From Paenibacillus sp. FSL K6-1096 (GTDB lineage: Bacteria > Bacillota > Bacilli > Paenibacillales > Paenibacillaceae): DNA of 64,000 bases. Numbering within the stretch: the stretch's first letter is position 1; each line of letters starts with the position of its first letter. The notes beneath the pieces are model-generated. The model had not been told where the DNA came from, did no database searches, and saw only the letters and a program-made list of their open reading frames with translations. This document shows, piece after piece, positions 1 through 9,425 of this stretch. The stretch lies in NCBI RefSeq assembly GCF_037977055.1, contig NZ_CP150274.1, positions 806,001 through 870,000 of the forward strand, given 5' to 3'. Position numbers and translations under genes: made by a program.

Positions 1-96
1 TAATATACTTTTATTTCTTTTCCCGCAACAATATATGCGTTACAGCTTATCATATGCAGAGCAGAGGGTTTCGCTTTAATGCTGAGAGCATACTAA

Positions 97-140
97 TTAA
101 AAAGCGGTTGGGCAGAAAAAACTGCCCAACCGCTTTTTAA
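97..140. terminator. Strong bidirectional intrinsic terminator
   Basis: Two perfectly complementary 19-base arms (97-115 and 122-140) flank a six-A loop. The arms begin TTAAAAAG and end CTTTTTAA, so a U-rich tract follows the GC-rich stem on either strand. It lies just beyond the 3' end of the minus-strand hydrolase gene and probably ends that transcript. Confidence 0.85.
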
Positions 141-147
141 TTGCATT

Positions 148-1224
148 TCATTCGGTAAGCCACCGGTCCACGAACTCATAGGTCTGTCCGCCGTTCCAGA
201 CATGTCCGCCGGCAAAAATGTGGTGTGCGAAGCGGTCTTCAGCCCCCGTTAACCGGTAAGCGCCGGCTGTAATTTCAACCTGCTCCCTCACATTGTCCAC
301 TCCCCGTTCGCCGTTCAGAGGGTCCTGATCGCCCGTCTCAATCAGCAAGGCGCGCGGGGCAATTAAGGCTGCGATATCTCCCATATCCACAGCCTCCCAT
401 AACCGGGGCACATAATTACATGAACAATTATACAGATTGAGCAGAGCATCCTTGTATCCGTAAAAGTACCCGCTGACCACAGCGCAGCTCACCCGCTCAT
501 CAAGAGCGGCCAGCCACAGGGTTTGCAGGCCGCCTCCTGACAATCCGCAGCAGCCTATCCGTTCCTGTGCAATCTCTTGCCGGGTCCCGATGTAGTCAAG
601 CAGACGTGTCAAATCCCAAGTCCACATCCCTGTCAGCGATAATCCCAAGCTAATCGCCATCATATTCAACTGATTGCAAGTGCTGCCCAAGAACACAGGC
701 TCTTCGTCGCCCTGCCCCGACGATTCGCGCCGCTCTCCGAATCCCCGGGCGTCCGGGCACAGGACGATATATCCCCTCTGAACAAACGATACACCATAAT
801 CCAGATGAGCGCCGGCAATCGGCTCCCGCAAGGCTGGAATATCCGTCCGGCCGGCCGGAGACAGCTTCCCTCCGGTGCCATGTCCATGGGCTGCAATCAT
901 GCAAGGTCTCTTCTCCCCCGGCTGCAGACCGTCCGGCATCAGCAGGTAGAAGGGCATCCACACGTCCGGCTCCACCTGAATGAGCCATTTCTCACGACGG
1001 TAATTCTCCAGCTGGACAGATTCCTGTAGCTCCGGCCGTAGATCGCACATGTCCATTCTGGTCATGCCGATGAGTTCGCCCAGTCTGGCCCGGGTGCTTG
1101 TCTTCCAAGCTTCGTATTTCTCCAGGCTGGCAGTCTGGAACCTCCATTGTCGGGCGGTCCTGTCGAACCTGTCCGCTAAACCGGGAATGGACGTATAGTA
1201 TTTGGCAATATGCTCTGTGTTCAC
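148..1224 (-). CDS. Alpha/beta hydrolase, dienelactone hydrolase / acetyl xylan esterase-like
   Basis: This is a 358-residue cytoplasmic-looking alpha/beta hydrolase with no signal peptide. The nucleophile elbow GLSGGG places Ser near residue 229. An oxyanion-type AAHGHGTGG segment lies at about 111-120, an acid is available in GDQDPLN (about 298-304), and His sits in AGGHVW (about 341). This order is typical of dienelactone hydrolase and acetyl-xylan-esterase-like families. The GTG at 1224 is preferred because GAGG lies 8 bases upstream; a GTG at 1233 has no usable spacing. It is the last gene of a minus-strand run that includes a solute-binding lipoprotein and a secreted TIM-barrel-like protein, so deacylation of an imported glycan fragment is a reasonable inference. 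The substrate is unknown. Confidence 0.75.
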   Translation of the reverse strand: MNTEHIAKYYTSIPGLADRFDRTARQWRFQTASLEKYEAWKTSTRARLGELIGMTRMDMCDLRPELQESVQLENYRREKWLIQVEPDVWMPFYLLMPDGLQPGEKRPCMIAAHGHGTGGKLSPAGRTDIPALREPIAGAHLDYGVSFVQRGYIVLCPDARGFGERRESSGQGDEEPVFLGSTCNQLNMMAISLGLSLTGMWTWDLTRLLDYIGTRQEIAQERIGCCGLSGGGLQTLWLAALDERVSCAVVSGYFYGYKDALLNLYNCSCNYVPRLWEAVDMGDIAALIAPRALLIETGDQDPLNGERGVDNVREQVEITAGAYRLTGAEDRFAHHIFAGGHVWNGGQTYEFVDRWLTE

Positions 1225-1263
1225 GGATCTCACCTCAGATGAATTAGTATAATCAGTCGGTAC

Positions 1264-3363
1264 TTAAGGCAGAACGTATATCCGGCCCTCGCCCGGAGCG
1301 AGTGATGAAGTCAGCTTCCCGGTTGCAGCATTATAATCGGTTCCCGTCTCCGTTCCGTTCGATTTGGATACTTCACTCACGCCGGCCGGCTTCGGGGATA
1401 AGCTGAACCGGGCGGTTACCGCGTTCACTGTATCCTTGTTGACGACCATTACATACTCCCTTCCGCTCCCGTTCTTGAAGTAACCGATAATCAGAGGCTG
1501 CGCCGCATCCTCCGGCTTCCAGAAGAATCCGGAGGGCACCCCTGATGTCCCGGACGGCAGCGAACCTGTGTGATATACCGCCTGTGAAGTAAGCGTCCTC
1601 AGCGTAGGGCCGATTTGGAGCAGGTCTGCATTCACCTTTTGTGCGGAAGCATACAGCGGCCCCTTAGAGCCGCCCGGAAGAACAATTCCGTCGTGGAATG
1701 TTTCTCCTTCCCCGCTCGGCGTTTCATAGGTGAAGTAGTTAATGCCTTTTGCCCCGTAAACCAGGCTGCTGTAGACATTATACCTCAGTTCGTTCTCAGT
1801 TGGCGGACGAAGTCCGTCGGTTACTCCTACAGATTGAATATACGCCCAGAAGTCTAGCGAAGCGGCAAGAGCCTGCCGCCGGATGATTTCCAGATTCGCA
1901 AAATACTCACTGCTGAAGCCGCCTCCGGCACTGTAAGGATAATGATCGAACAGAAGAAAGTCCGGCTTCTTGCTGGCCCAGCGGTACACATAATCTTCAT
2001 AGGAGAAGGGAACCAGGTTCTGATTCAGTGCAAACCAGTAATCTCCGTTGACCGCTGCCCCGGCTACATAGGCGTTCCCGTCCTTTTCCAGCTTCACCCC
2101 GCCCGTAGACCGGATGACCCAGCCGACCTGGTTGTCGCCGCCCCCGCCATGTGTCAATTCCCAGTAATAGTCCGTATTCGGGCTTACCGCTGCATTGATC
2201 TCAAATACAGGAAAGCTGGTAGACGATCCTGATAACGTCTTCTGGCCGAGAAGAGCTGATTTGGCCGGGGAGTTCCACAGCTTAAGCGTCAGCGGTTCAT
2301 TGCTGCCCCATTGATTCTTATCGATGTACAGTTGAAGGGAGGAAATGTGCGTGGTCCCGGAATTCGTCCTGAATGTCTGGCCCAAGGCGGAACCGGGGGT
2401 TACATACTCTCCGGACTGGGGACCAAAGCCGAGATTCTGAGCATAGTTCGGCAGCAGATTCACATATGTCAAATGGTTCGGATCAGCCGCCCTGAACTTC
2501 TCCATGGTCCCCTGCAGCCCGGTCATGGCCGCTGCGCCTGGCTCGTCCATAAGGTTGTAACCCAGAAGGCCCGGGTTCCCGGCATAATGGGAAGCCATGT
2601 CGTTAATAACAGAGGCCGGGGGCTGTGCGCCGCCGCTGTACATTTTCTGCCCGTAATTGAGCTTAAACCAGAAATCGTAATCATTCAGTGCCGTACCGTT
2701 CTGATACGCTGTTCCTCCGGCAAAAACATTGGATGAATTGCCTACCACCCAGCCGATATCTGCGGCACTGCCGCTTGTCAGCTCAAAATAGTAGCTGGTG
2801 CCGGAATTAAGCCATTTATGCAATTTAAAAACAGGATAATCATCGGCTACAGGACCTGTAATGGAATACGATCCGATCAGATTCTCTTTACCGGGCGAGG
2901 AGTACAGTCTAAGGGTAAGCTTCCTGCCCGCCGTCCACTGGGTTCTGTCAATATAGAGCTGAATGGTATCAATGGCGATGTCCGGCTCGGCAGGTGTAGT
3001 AAAGGTCTGTCCCAGTGAACTGCCGGCAGACACATACTTGCCGTCATTGCCTGCCGTCTGGTCAACCGTGAACTTATGCGAGCCCAGCCGGTCATCCTGC
3101 ACGATGCAGCTCAGACCTTTGTCCGCACATTGGGCAAGTGCAGCATCATTCTGTGCGTAGGTATAAATGCCGTTGGACAGCAGCACGAAGGTCGCGTTCA
3201 GCTCCTTGATCTCCTGATACTTGGCGCTGGTCGTTTCCGCCGGGCCGGGCGACCAAAAAATTCCAACAGGAAACGGCTCCACATTCGGTATTGCAGCCTG
3301 AACAGAGGCTCCCCCCATCAGGCTTGCCAGGACTACGGATATTAAAGCGATCTTCTTTTTCAT
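1264..3363 (-). CDS. Secreted TIM-barrel (GH-A-like) protein with two inserted beta modules
   Basis: This is a 699-residue exported protein with a Sec signal peptide (about 1-23). The first barrel part (25-97) is interrupted by a module of about 140 residues (98-240). The barrel resumes with YNLMDEP (about 269-275), where E274 could be the acid/base. It is interrupted again by a homologous module (about 313-451), then completed with FDHYPYSAGG and YFTYETPSGEG. A small beta domain ends the protein. Both modules share SLGQTF, LQLYID and GWV segments, so they look like a duplicated carbohydrate-binding beta sandwich placed in barrel loops. ATG 3363 follows GGGGAG with good spacing; an upstream TTG is less likely. 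The gene follows the lipoprotein gene closely, suggesting co-transcription. Family and substrate are not assigned. Confidence 0.65.
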   Translation of the reverse strand: MKKKIALISVVLASLMGGASVQAAIPNVEPFPVGIFWSPGPAETTSAKYQEIKELNATFVLLSNGIYTYAQNDAALAQCADKGLSCIVQDDRLGSHKFTVDQTAGNDGKYVSAGSSLGQTFTTPAEPDIAIDTIQLYIDRTQWTAGRKLTLRLYSSPGKENLIGSYSITGPVADDYPVFKLHKWLNSGTSYYFELTSGSAADIGWVVGNSSNVFAGGTAYQNGTALNDYDFWFKLNYGQKMYSGGAQPPASVINDMASHYAGNPGLLGYNLMDEPGAAAMTGLQGTMEKFRAADPNHLTYVNLLPNYAQNLGFGPQSGEYVTPGSALGQTFRTNSGTTHISSLQLYIDKNQWGSNEPLTLKLWNSPAKSALLGQKTLSGSSTSFPVFEINAAVSPNTDYYWELTHGGGGDNQVGWVIRSTGGVKLEKDGNAYVAGAAVNGDYWFALNQNLVPFSYEDYVYRWASKKPDFLLFDHYPYSAGGGFSSEYFANLEIIRRQALAASLDFWAYIQSVGVTDGLRPPTENELRYNVYSSLVYGAKGINYFTYETPSGEGETFHDGIVLPGGSKGPLYASAQKVNADLLQIGPTLRTLTSQAVYHTGSLPSGTSGVPSGFFWKPEDAAQPLIIGYFKNGSGREYVMVVNKDTVNAVTARFSLSPKPAGVSEVSKSNGTETGTDYNAATGKLTSSLAPGEGRIYVLP

Positions 3364-3379
3364 CCGGTCATTTCTCCCC

Positions 3380-4969
3380 TCAGTTGTCAAAGTGGAATCT
3401 TTCTCTTAACTGACTTGACGCTTCCTCCAGCAGTTGCCGCCCGCCTGCCTCCAGCCATTCTTGCTTGAACCGTTCATAATCGCTGTCCTCGCCCAGTATA
3501 TACTTCAGGTCGAACTCCTGCGTCAGCTTCTTCAGATCCGAGGAGATTTGCGGGTCCAGATGCAGCAATTCATGATAATTGGTGTAGCTGTCCATGCTCA
3601 TCGCCTTGTTGTCCAGTTCCAGTTGCTTGATGTCCGCTGGCCCGGGGCTGTCTCTGCGGCTCTCCAGCACCCGGTCCTGGCTGGTCGCCACCCATGTCCC
3701 CCAGTCATTCGCCCCTTTGACCTCTTGACGGTAAGGGTCCTCCTTGAGACTGATGAACTTGGCTTCCCGGCCGAAATTGCTGACCTTCTGCCCGTTCACC
3801 CCCACTCCCCAGCGGAGCGCCCAATATCCTTCGGTCGGGTAGACGGTAGAGTCAATAAAGCGGAGAATCCGCTCCATCTTCTCAGCATCTCCGGCCGCCT
3901 GTGCAGATACCGCCAGCAGGCCCCCGGCAATCGGTGCAGGCGGACGCCTCCCGCCGAATTCCGCACCCTTGGGAACCTGTAGCGCATCCCACCAGTTGAC
4001 TGTACGGCCGGTTGCTCCGTTCATTCTCTCCCCTTCCTGCACAATGGCGCCGGGATAGTGGACGATGCCGATGTGTCCGCCGAACAGCTTTGGCTTGCGC
4101 TGTTCCCAGCTCTGCGTATACCAATCGGGGTCAATCAGCTTCTCCTTGACGATTGTCCGCATAAACGCCAGAAATTTCAGATGCGTACCGTCTACTACGG
4201 AATGCTGTACGGTTCCATTCGGGCCGATATGGAAGCCGGATGGGCCGTACATGGATTCCAGAATGCTGATCTCGCCGACATCGCTGCCGGAGCCGGCGGA
4301 GCTGATGCCCCAGGTGTCGTCTCTCCCATTCTGGTCAGGATCACCATACGTGAATTTCCGGAGCACTTCCAGCAGTTCGATGTCCGTAGCCGGCGGGGAT
4401 AGCTGGAGCTCGTCCAGCCAGTCCTTGCGGATCATAAGCGCCCAGGTGAACGCCTCCGGCAGCTTCGGCAAGCCGATGATTCTGCCCTCCACAGTAGCGT
4501 GTGCTCTCATCTGGCTGTTCCACGTCTGCATGACATGCGGAAGCTTGGACAGATATGGCGTCCAGTCGTCCAGGAGGACCTCCTGCTTGTGCAATTTCAT
4601 GATCAGATTACGGTCCCAGGAGAAGATGAGGTCCGGCGGCTGGCTGGAGGAGAAGCGGAGAAGCAGCTTGGCTTCCAGTTCTCCCGGCGGCACAGCGTCC
4701 ATCGTCATTTCGATATTGAACCGGTCTTTGATCCACTTTCTCCAAGGGTCCGCTTCATCAGTCGGCGTATTAGACCATCCGTTCTCCATCATGTTCAGCT
4801 TCACTGTACTTCGCACAGAATCCCCTTCCGCCGGATGGCCGGTATCCGTTGAAGGCGGGTTCGGTGGACGGGAGGTTCCGGTTTGTTCTTCCTGGCCGGG
4901 GCAACTGGTGATCATAACTGTCAAGAATAATGCTCCTGTGGCCAAGGATACCCTTCGCTTCTTGTTCAT
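3380..4969 (-). CDS. Extracellular solute-binding lipoprotein (sugar ABC transporter, LplA-like)
   Basis: This 529-residue protein starts with a short positively charged signal peptide and a lipobox ending ...MITSC, so it is expected to be lipid-anchored outside the membrane. The body has the pattern of family-1 binding proteins linked to YesM/YesN systems: early KLNMMENGW, ERILRFIDSTVYPTEGYWALRWG, and a Tyr/Trp-rich C-terminus. ATG 4969 has GAGG seven bases upstream. It is the first gene after the regulator pair and has its own candidate promoter with two regulator-like repeats upstream. No permease or ATPase gene for it is present nearby, so it probably works with permeases encoded elsewhere. 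An oligosaccharide ligand is inferred. Confidence 0.8.
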   Translation of the reverse strand: MNKKRRVSLATGALFLTVMITSCPGQEEQTGTSRPPNPPSTDTGHPAEGDSVRSTVKLNMMENGWSNTPTDEADPWRKWIKDRFNIEMTMDAVPPGELEAKLLLRFSSSQPPDLIFSWDRNLIMKLHKQEVLLDDWTPYLSKLPHVMQTWNSQMRAHATVEGRIIGLPKLPEAFTWALMIRKDWLDELQLSPPATDIELLEVLRKFTYGDPDQNGRDDTWGISSAGSGSDVGEISILESMYGPSGFHIGPNGTVQHSVVDGTHLKFLAFMRTIVKEKLIDPDWYTQSWEQRKPKLFGGHIGIVHYPGAIVQEGERMNGATGRTVNWWDALQVPKGAEFGGRRPPAPIAGGLLAVSAQAAGDAEKMERILRFIDSTVYPTEGYWALRWGVGVNGQKVSNFGREAKFISLKEDPYRQEVKGANDWGTWVATSQDRVLESRRDSPGPADIKQLELDNKAMSMDSYTNYHELLHLDPQISSDLKKLTQEFDLKYILGEDSDYERFKQEWLEAGGRQLLEEASSQLRERFHFDN

Positions 4970-5027
4970 CACTTAACCTCATTGTGTTTGAGATAGTCAT
5001 TTGATGGCGTTACCCTTGGACAGCTTT

Positions 5028-5092
5028 ATTATACAAAGGGAGTGAAGGCCGCTAAATGACAGGTCCTTGCGATTAGGGAACGGATCTTGCGA
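5028..5092 (-). promoter_or_regulatory. Promoter with two 20-bp-phased direct repeats (putative YesN-type activator sites)
   Basis: On the minus strand a TATAAT (5028-5033) follows a weak -35 (TTTAGC, 5051-5056). Immediately upstream are two direct repeats, plus-strand GGTCCTTGCGA (5062-5072) and GGATCTTGCGA (5082-5092), exactly 20 bp apart and so on the same DNA face. A weak -35 next to phased repeats is the usual layout for AraC-type activators. The neighbouring YesN-like regulator is the obvious candidate binder (inference). Confidence 0.55.
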
Positions 5093-5115
5093 ATAATGTC
5101 GAAATTTTTTTGTTA

Positions 5116-6618
5116 TTATCTGGAATTTTTGCGGTATTCCGCCGGCCCGATCCCGGCAAACTCTTTGAACACACGGCTAAAATGCTTCCAGCTTTTATAA
5201 CCGATCTGCTCGGCAACCTCATAGATTTTGGCGCCTGGCTCCTTCAGCATCCGGTTGGCCTCCTCCATCCGCAGCGCAGTTACGTATTCCAGAAAAGTCA
5301 TGCCTGTCCGTTCCCGGAAGAGATGGCTTAAATGATGCGGACTCACGTAGATGGCCCCCGCCACCTCTGACAGCGTGAGGGAAGCCGTGAGATGACTGCG
5401 GATATACAGCTTGGCTGCGACAAGCACATGTCCCTCCAGTTCTCCTCCGGAGAGCTCTTGCGCCATCTGCTGAACCTGCTGAAGCACCCTGCTTCTCAGC
5501 TCAGCAGCATTCCTTGCCTGTATTAGCTCCGATATCAAATCGGCGGTTCTCTGCGCGCGAAACGCCGGGATTGAGGATTGGCACGCTTCCAGCCGCTCAT
5601 AGATCATCAGGAACAGCGTCTCCAGCCCCCTGACCAGCTGTCCAAGATCTGCCCGCTCCAGCCATACGTCCAGCCTCTGTGCAGTTTCGGAGGCAAGCGA
5701 TGCTTCATTCGCTGTCTCCAGCGCCACACGGACCAGATGTAATTCATCGCCTGCCCGCTTGCTGCCCGTCTGCCCTTGCGTCTCCTCATGCCGGTAAATG
5801 CCCGTGCCATGATACAAGCGGCCAAACAAAGCCATGAATGCCTGATTATACGGTGATGCCTCCGAGCTCAGGCCGGAGAATGAAGCAGAAATCCCGACAC
5901 TGGCAGGCAGCTTCATACCCTCCAGCCAAAAGGCTGTGAACTGCTCGGAGAAGCTTCGTGCAATCTCTTCTCCGGCTGCTTGCGAATCGGCAAACACGCC
6001 GATCACGAGAACGGGGCTGCCAGGCCGCAGGGCATCCGAGAGGTAACAGAGATGGCCAAGCTCATCCGCAATCTCCCCAAATATCTTCATCATCAGCCAA
6101 GAAACCGTCTGTCCCCCTCCCAGCTCGGTCACTCTTGGGTTCTGCATATCGTCGATGTCTGCTGCGAGCACAAGCTTGTACGAGTGTTCCAAGTCCTCAA
6201 ATGCCGCTCTTGTCATGGCGCGGTTTCGCTGCAGCTTATGATTGCTGTGCTGAGCGACGCGCTTCAGGGCCTCTGTCAGCTCAGTCTCATCGACCGGCTT
6301 CAGCAAATAATCCATCGTGCCAAGCCGTAGCGCCTGTTGCATATAGGTGAAATCCCCATGTCCGCTGAGCACAATAATTCGGGTGCCCGGATAACGGCAG
6401 CGGATCGCTTCCGACAGCCCAAGTCCGTCCAGCCCCGGCATTCTTATGTCGGTAATGATAACATCGGCTTCGGACTCCTGTAACCATTCGAGCGCTGCCG
6501 CCGCATCAGGAGCGGTCCCGACTACTTCAATGCGGATCTCCTCTACCGGCAGCGAACAAAGAATGTGACACAGTCCTTCCCTGATCTCCTGTTCGTCATC
6601 CACAATCAGCACTTTCAT
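5116..6618 (-). CDS. YesN-type response regulator (REC + AraC HTH)
   Basis: This 500-residue cytoplasmic regulator has an N-terminal receiver domain (MKVLIVDDE, with the phospho-acceptor Asp in VIITDIRMPG and the conserved Lys in LLKPVDE). A variable middle follows, then a C-terminal AraC double helix-turn-helix (about 400-500, LTLSEVAGAIYVSPHHLSHLFRE and YEVAEQIGYKSWKHFSRVFKE). ATG 6618 is chosen because AGGAGGAG precedes it and the receiver motif starts there; the open frame extends further upstream. The start lies inside the end of the kinase gene, which suggests translational coupling. It probably activates the downstream lipoprotein operon in response to extracellular sugar. Confidence 0.9.
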   Translation of the reverse strand: MKVLIVDDEQEIREGLCHILCSLPVEEIRIEVVGTAPDAAAALEWLQESEADVIITDIRMPGLDGLGLSEAIRCRYPGTRIIVLSGHGDFTYMQQALRLGTMDYLLKPVDETELTEALKRVAQHSNHKLQRNRAMTRAAFEDLEHSYKLVLAADIDDMQNPRVTELGGGQTVSWLMMKIFGEIADELGHLCYLSDALRPGSPVLVIGVFADSQAAGEEIARSFSEQFTAFWLEGMKLPASVGISASFSGLSSEASPYNQAFMALFGRLYHGTGIYRHEETQGQTGSKRAGDELHLVRVALETANEASLASETAQRLDVWLERADLGQLVRGLETLFLMIYERLEACQSSIPAFRAQRTADLISELIQARNAAELRSRVLQQVQQMAQELSGGELEGHVLVAAKLYIRSHLTASLTLSEVAGAIYVSPHHLSHLFRERTGMTFLEYVTALRMEEANRMLKEPGAKIYEVAEQIGYKSWKHFSRVFKEFAGIGPAEYRKNSR

Positions 6619-8455
6619 GATGACACTCCTCCTTCGCTGTAGACCGTTCTCCTTCAAGAGGGATGGAGAACCCTACGATCGTTCCTGCCCCGTCCATACT
6701 CTCCATATGGAATTCGGCTTGGCCTCCATAGATCAGTTGAATTCGCTGGTAGACATTCTCCAGCCCGATTCGTCTCCCGGCTGCACTTGCCTCCTGCCGG
6801 AGAGATGCAAGCAAGGCGTCCAGCCGATCCGGCGGAATTCCCGGACCTTCGTCAATCACGGAACAGATCATGTAACGGCCCTGCCGCTTGAAGCGCACTG
6901 TGATGCGGATCCGCTGGTCAACCGGCGAGACGCCATGGATAATCGCATTCTCCACAAGCGGCTGCAGCAACAACCCGGGAAGGCGGACCTCTCCCAGCTC
7001 TTCATCAACATCCAGCTTGAAGCTTAACCTGTCACCGTACCGGAAGCGTTGAATGCTTAAATAGCTGTGTATAAATTGAATCTCCGCCTGCACCTGGACG
7101 GTTTCTTGCAGGCTTGACGCATGGTAACGGAGCAACTGGCCGAGTTCAACCAGCCCTTGTTCTCCCCGCTCGCTGTTGCCTGTACGGATGGTCATGCGGA
7201 TGGTCTCTAGGGTATTGTGCAGGAAATGGGGATGAATCTGGCTTTGAAGAGTACGTATTTCAGCTTCCCGGTAGAGCAGCTTCTCCTTCAGCATCTCGTT
7301 CAGCAGCGTCTGCACCCGCCTCATCATATGCCGGAAGGTCTGCCCAAGCTGTCCGACTTCATCGTCCCCTCCGGGTTCAGGAAATAATGGCGAAGCGGAT
7401 AAATGTACCTGCCGACGGGTTGTCCGGGCCAGCCGGCGGAGCGGATCAGTCATACGGACGGAGAGCAGCCAGGATAGCAGAATGACAGCAGCTACACCGG
7501 ACGTTATCCAGATCACGATCCATTCTTTGACCTGCTCGACTTCTTGCATGATATTGCCCAGCGGAATCACACTGACCACTCTCCAGCCGCTCGCGGATGA
7601 ACGATTGTAGCTGACCAGCACGCTCTCTCCATCCAAGGTGACGCTGCTTGAGTCGGAGGTGGCGCTTTGAGCCCCCTGCATACCGTAAGCGCTCTCTTCG
7701 ATTGCGTCGGCAAGGCTATCGTCAGAGGTATACACGATCTGGTTCCGGTCATCGAATACATAATGCCTGGTGCCGGTGCCGAAATCAATGCCGCGCATGA
7801 TCTCCCGGATCGGCTCAAGCGTCCCGACAATTTGAATGATTCCTTTCAGCGCCTTTCTATTCTTCTGGCGGAGGGGCTGAACCACGGAGAATGCCTTCCA
7901 CTCGCCGATATACGGATTGTCGCCAAACAGCCTGAAGGGAATCGTTCCGAGAACTGTCGGCGTATATTCATCCAGATCCAGATTACGGAACCAGGGCTGA
8001 TCCCTATAGGACGCGTCCAGCCACAGGCCTCCGGCGGATTGACGGATATAGACTTGACCCGAGCCAGTATAGAACAGTACAGCGACATAGTCTTTGTTCG
8101 GATTCAAACTGATAAATGACAAGGCCCGGTGAAGGGAAAGGGTATCAGCAAGCCCGGGTTCCGGACCGGATCGCCCGAAGCCGCTGAAGGCTTCTTCAAG
8201 CAGCCCGTTATACGGCTCAACCATAACCGCTCTGGAGAGAAATTTCACATCGTTCACGTAATTATCCAGCCTGACATTTACCTGATCCAGCACTTGAGGG
8301 ATATAATGATTAATCTGCCGCTCCATCGCCCGGCGGGCCATCTGGTAGGACAACCCTCCGACCACGGCGATTATCACCGTAAGCAGCACCGAGAACACAA
8401 TCGCCAGCTTACAGGCCATCGGCCAATGCCTGAATTGCCGCCTCTTCCATCGCAC
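6596..8455 (-). CDS. YesM-type sensor histidine kinase
   Basis: This 619-residue membrane kinase has a first transmembrane helix at about 16-37 and an extracellular sensing region of roughly 250 residues, consistent with a double-Cache fold. A second helix (about 312-330) is followed by HAMP (LSVRMTDPLRRLARTTRR). The LytS/YesM-type phospho-acceptor motif is SQIHPHFLHNTLETI, and the ATPase has LVENAIIHG and DEGPGIP. The GTG start at 8455 has GGGGAGG nine bases upstream. The 3' end overlaps the response regulator gene by 23 bases. With the solute-binding protein gene downstream, it is expected to sense a carbohydrate or ligand-loaded binding protein. Confidence 0.9.
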   Translation of the reverse strand: MRWKRRQFRHWPMACKLAIVFSVLLTVIIAVVGGLSYQMARRAMERQINHYIPQVLDQVNVRLDNYVNDVKFLSRAVMVEPYNGLLEEAFSGFGRSGPEPGLADTLSLHRALSFISLNPNKDYVAVLFYTGSGQVYIRQSAGGLWLDASYRDQPWFRNLDLDEYTPTVLGTIPFRLFGDNPYIGEWKAFSVVQPLRQKNRKALKGIIQIVGTLEPIREIMRGIDFGTGTRHYVFDDRNQIVYTSDDSLADAIEESAYGMQGAQSATSDSSSVTLDGESVLVSYNRSSASGWRVVSVIPLGNIMQEVEQVKEWIVIWITSGVAAVILLSWLLSVRMTDPLRRLARTTRRQVHLSASPLFPEPGGDDEVGQLGQTFRHMMRRVQTLLNEMLKEKLLYREAEIRTLQSQIHPHFLHNTLETIRMTIRTGNSERGEQGLVELGQLLRYHASSLQETVQVQAEIQFIHSYLSIQRFRYGDRLSFKLDVDEELGEVRLPGLLLQPLVENAIIHGVSPVDQRIRITVRFKRQGRYMICSVIDEGPGIPPDRLDALLASLRQEASAAGRRIGLENVYQRIQLIYGGQAEFHMESMDGAGTIVGFSIPLEGERSTAKEECHHESADCG

Positions 8456-8534
8456 GTAGCCATGCCTCCCCTGCCTATCCCGCTTTAAAGTGCCTACCTT
8501 ATCTCAATTCCTTCTGTGAAGCTACAACGCCAAA

Positions 8535-9425
8535 TCATGCCTGGTGATTATCCGGGCCAGTCGGCGGCTTGAGCCAATGAGCGCGGTATTGGGCCGGTGA
8601 GTATCCGGTTTTCTTTTTGAACAAGGCATGGAAAAATTTCAAATCGCGGTAGCCTGCAAGGCCGGCAATCTCCTTAATGGAATACGCCGGATGCTGCAGC
8701 AGCTCTATGCTTTTTTTGATCCGCACGTTCTGGATGTATTCTGTAAAAGTCTGGCCGGTGGCCTGCTTGAATCTCTTCTGCATATAGCTGGGACTGGTCG
8801 AAATCAGCCGGGCGGCTTGGGCCAGTGTGACCGGCTGATCATAATGCTGGTCAATATAGGCCAGAACGGCACCGATTCCAGAAGCGGCAGGCAGATCATG
8901 CGGCTGGCTGGTGTCCATGCGGTAAATACAGACAAGCAGCCGGGTTAACTGGGCATACAGAACCGCCTCGAAGCCGATGGATCGGGTACAATACTCCTGA
9001 TACATCTGTTCAACAATCCGGCGGGCTGTACCCTGATCATCTCTGACATGGGAATAGCGGCCGCTTCCGGCAGCAAGCAACGGATAGAGCCCTTCAGCAA
9101 GCGGATAGGCCCGCGCCAGTTGCCGGGGGAGTTGTTCGTCAAAAATACAATTGTAGACAATAAGCTCATCCTTCGCAGAAGGCGAAGAAGGCCGGTACAC
9201 ATGCTCCGTTCCTACGGGAATAATAAACAGGTCTCCTTGCTCCGCTACAATCCGATCATCACCGATATAGTGAAATCCTTTGCCCTCAGCCACGTACTGA
9301 AGCTCTGTGAAGGTATGAAGGTGCAGCGGCAGGGTGAACGCCTCACGTTCTCTGGTAAGATGCAGGGGAAATTGATCCACCCAATAATCCCGGCCCTCCA
9401 AGACGAGCCGCTTGCGAGCTATCAT
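8535..9425 (-). CDS. AraC-family regulator with cupin sensor (RhaS-like)
   Basis: This 296-residue protein has an N-terminal cupin-like arm (about 30-90, with FTLPLHLHTFTELQYV and GDLFIIPVGTEHVY). Its C-terminal AraC DNA-binding domain (about 190-285) has two helix-turn-helix units (VTLAQAARLISTSPSYMQKRF and YSIKEIAGLAGYRDLKFFHALF). AGGAGTGG precedes the ATG. The gene is divergent from the rhamnosidase gene with a 130-base shared intergenic region, the common layout for a regulator and its target. Rhamnose or a rhamnoside is therefore a plausible effector, but this is inference. It also points toward the kinase gene 80 bases downstream. Confidence 0.85.
   Translation of the reverse strand: MIARKRLVLEGRDYWVDQFPLHLTREREAFTLPLHLHTFTELQYVAEGKGFHYIGDDRIVAEQGDLFIIPVGTEHVYRPSSPSAKDELIVYNCIFDEQLPRQLARAYPLAEGLYPLLAAGSGRYSHVRDDQGTARRIVEQMYQEYCTRSIGFEAVLYAQLTRLLVCIYRMDTSQPHDLPAASGIGAVLAYIDQHYDQPVTLAQAARLISTSPSYMQKRFKQATGQTFTEYIQNVRIKKSIELLQHPAYSIKEIAGLAGYRDLKFFHALFKKKTGYSPAQYRAHWLKPPTGPDNHQA

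Noticed and set aside
4065-4976. 303-residue plus-strand open frame opposite the solute-binding lipoprotein gene
   Set aside because: The minus-strand frame has a signal peptide, lipobox and family pattern; the plus-strand frame is its antisense shadow without a ribosome binding site or recognisable motifs.
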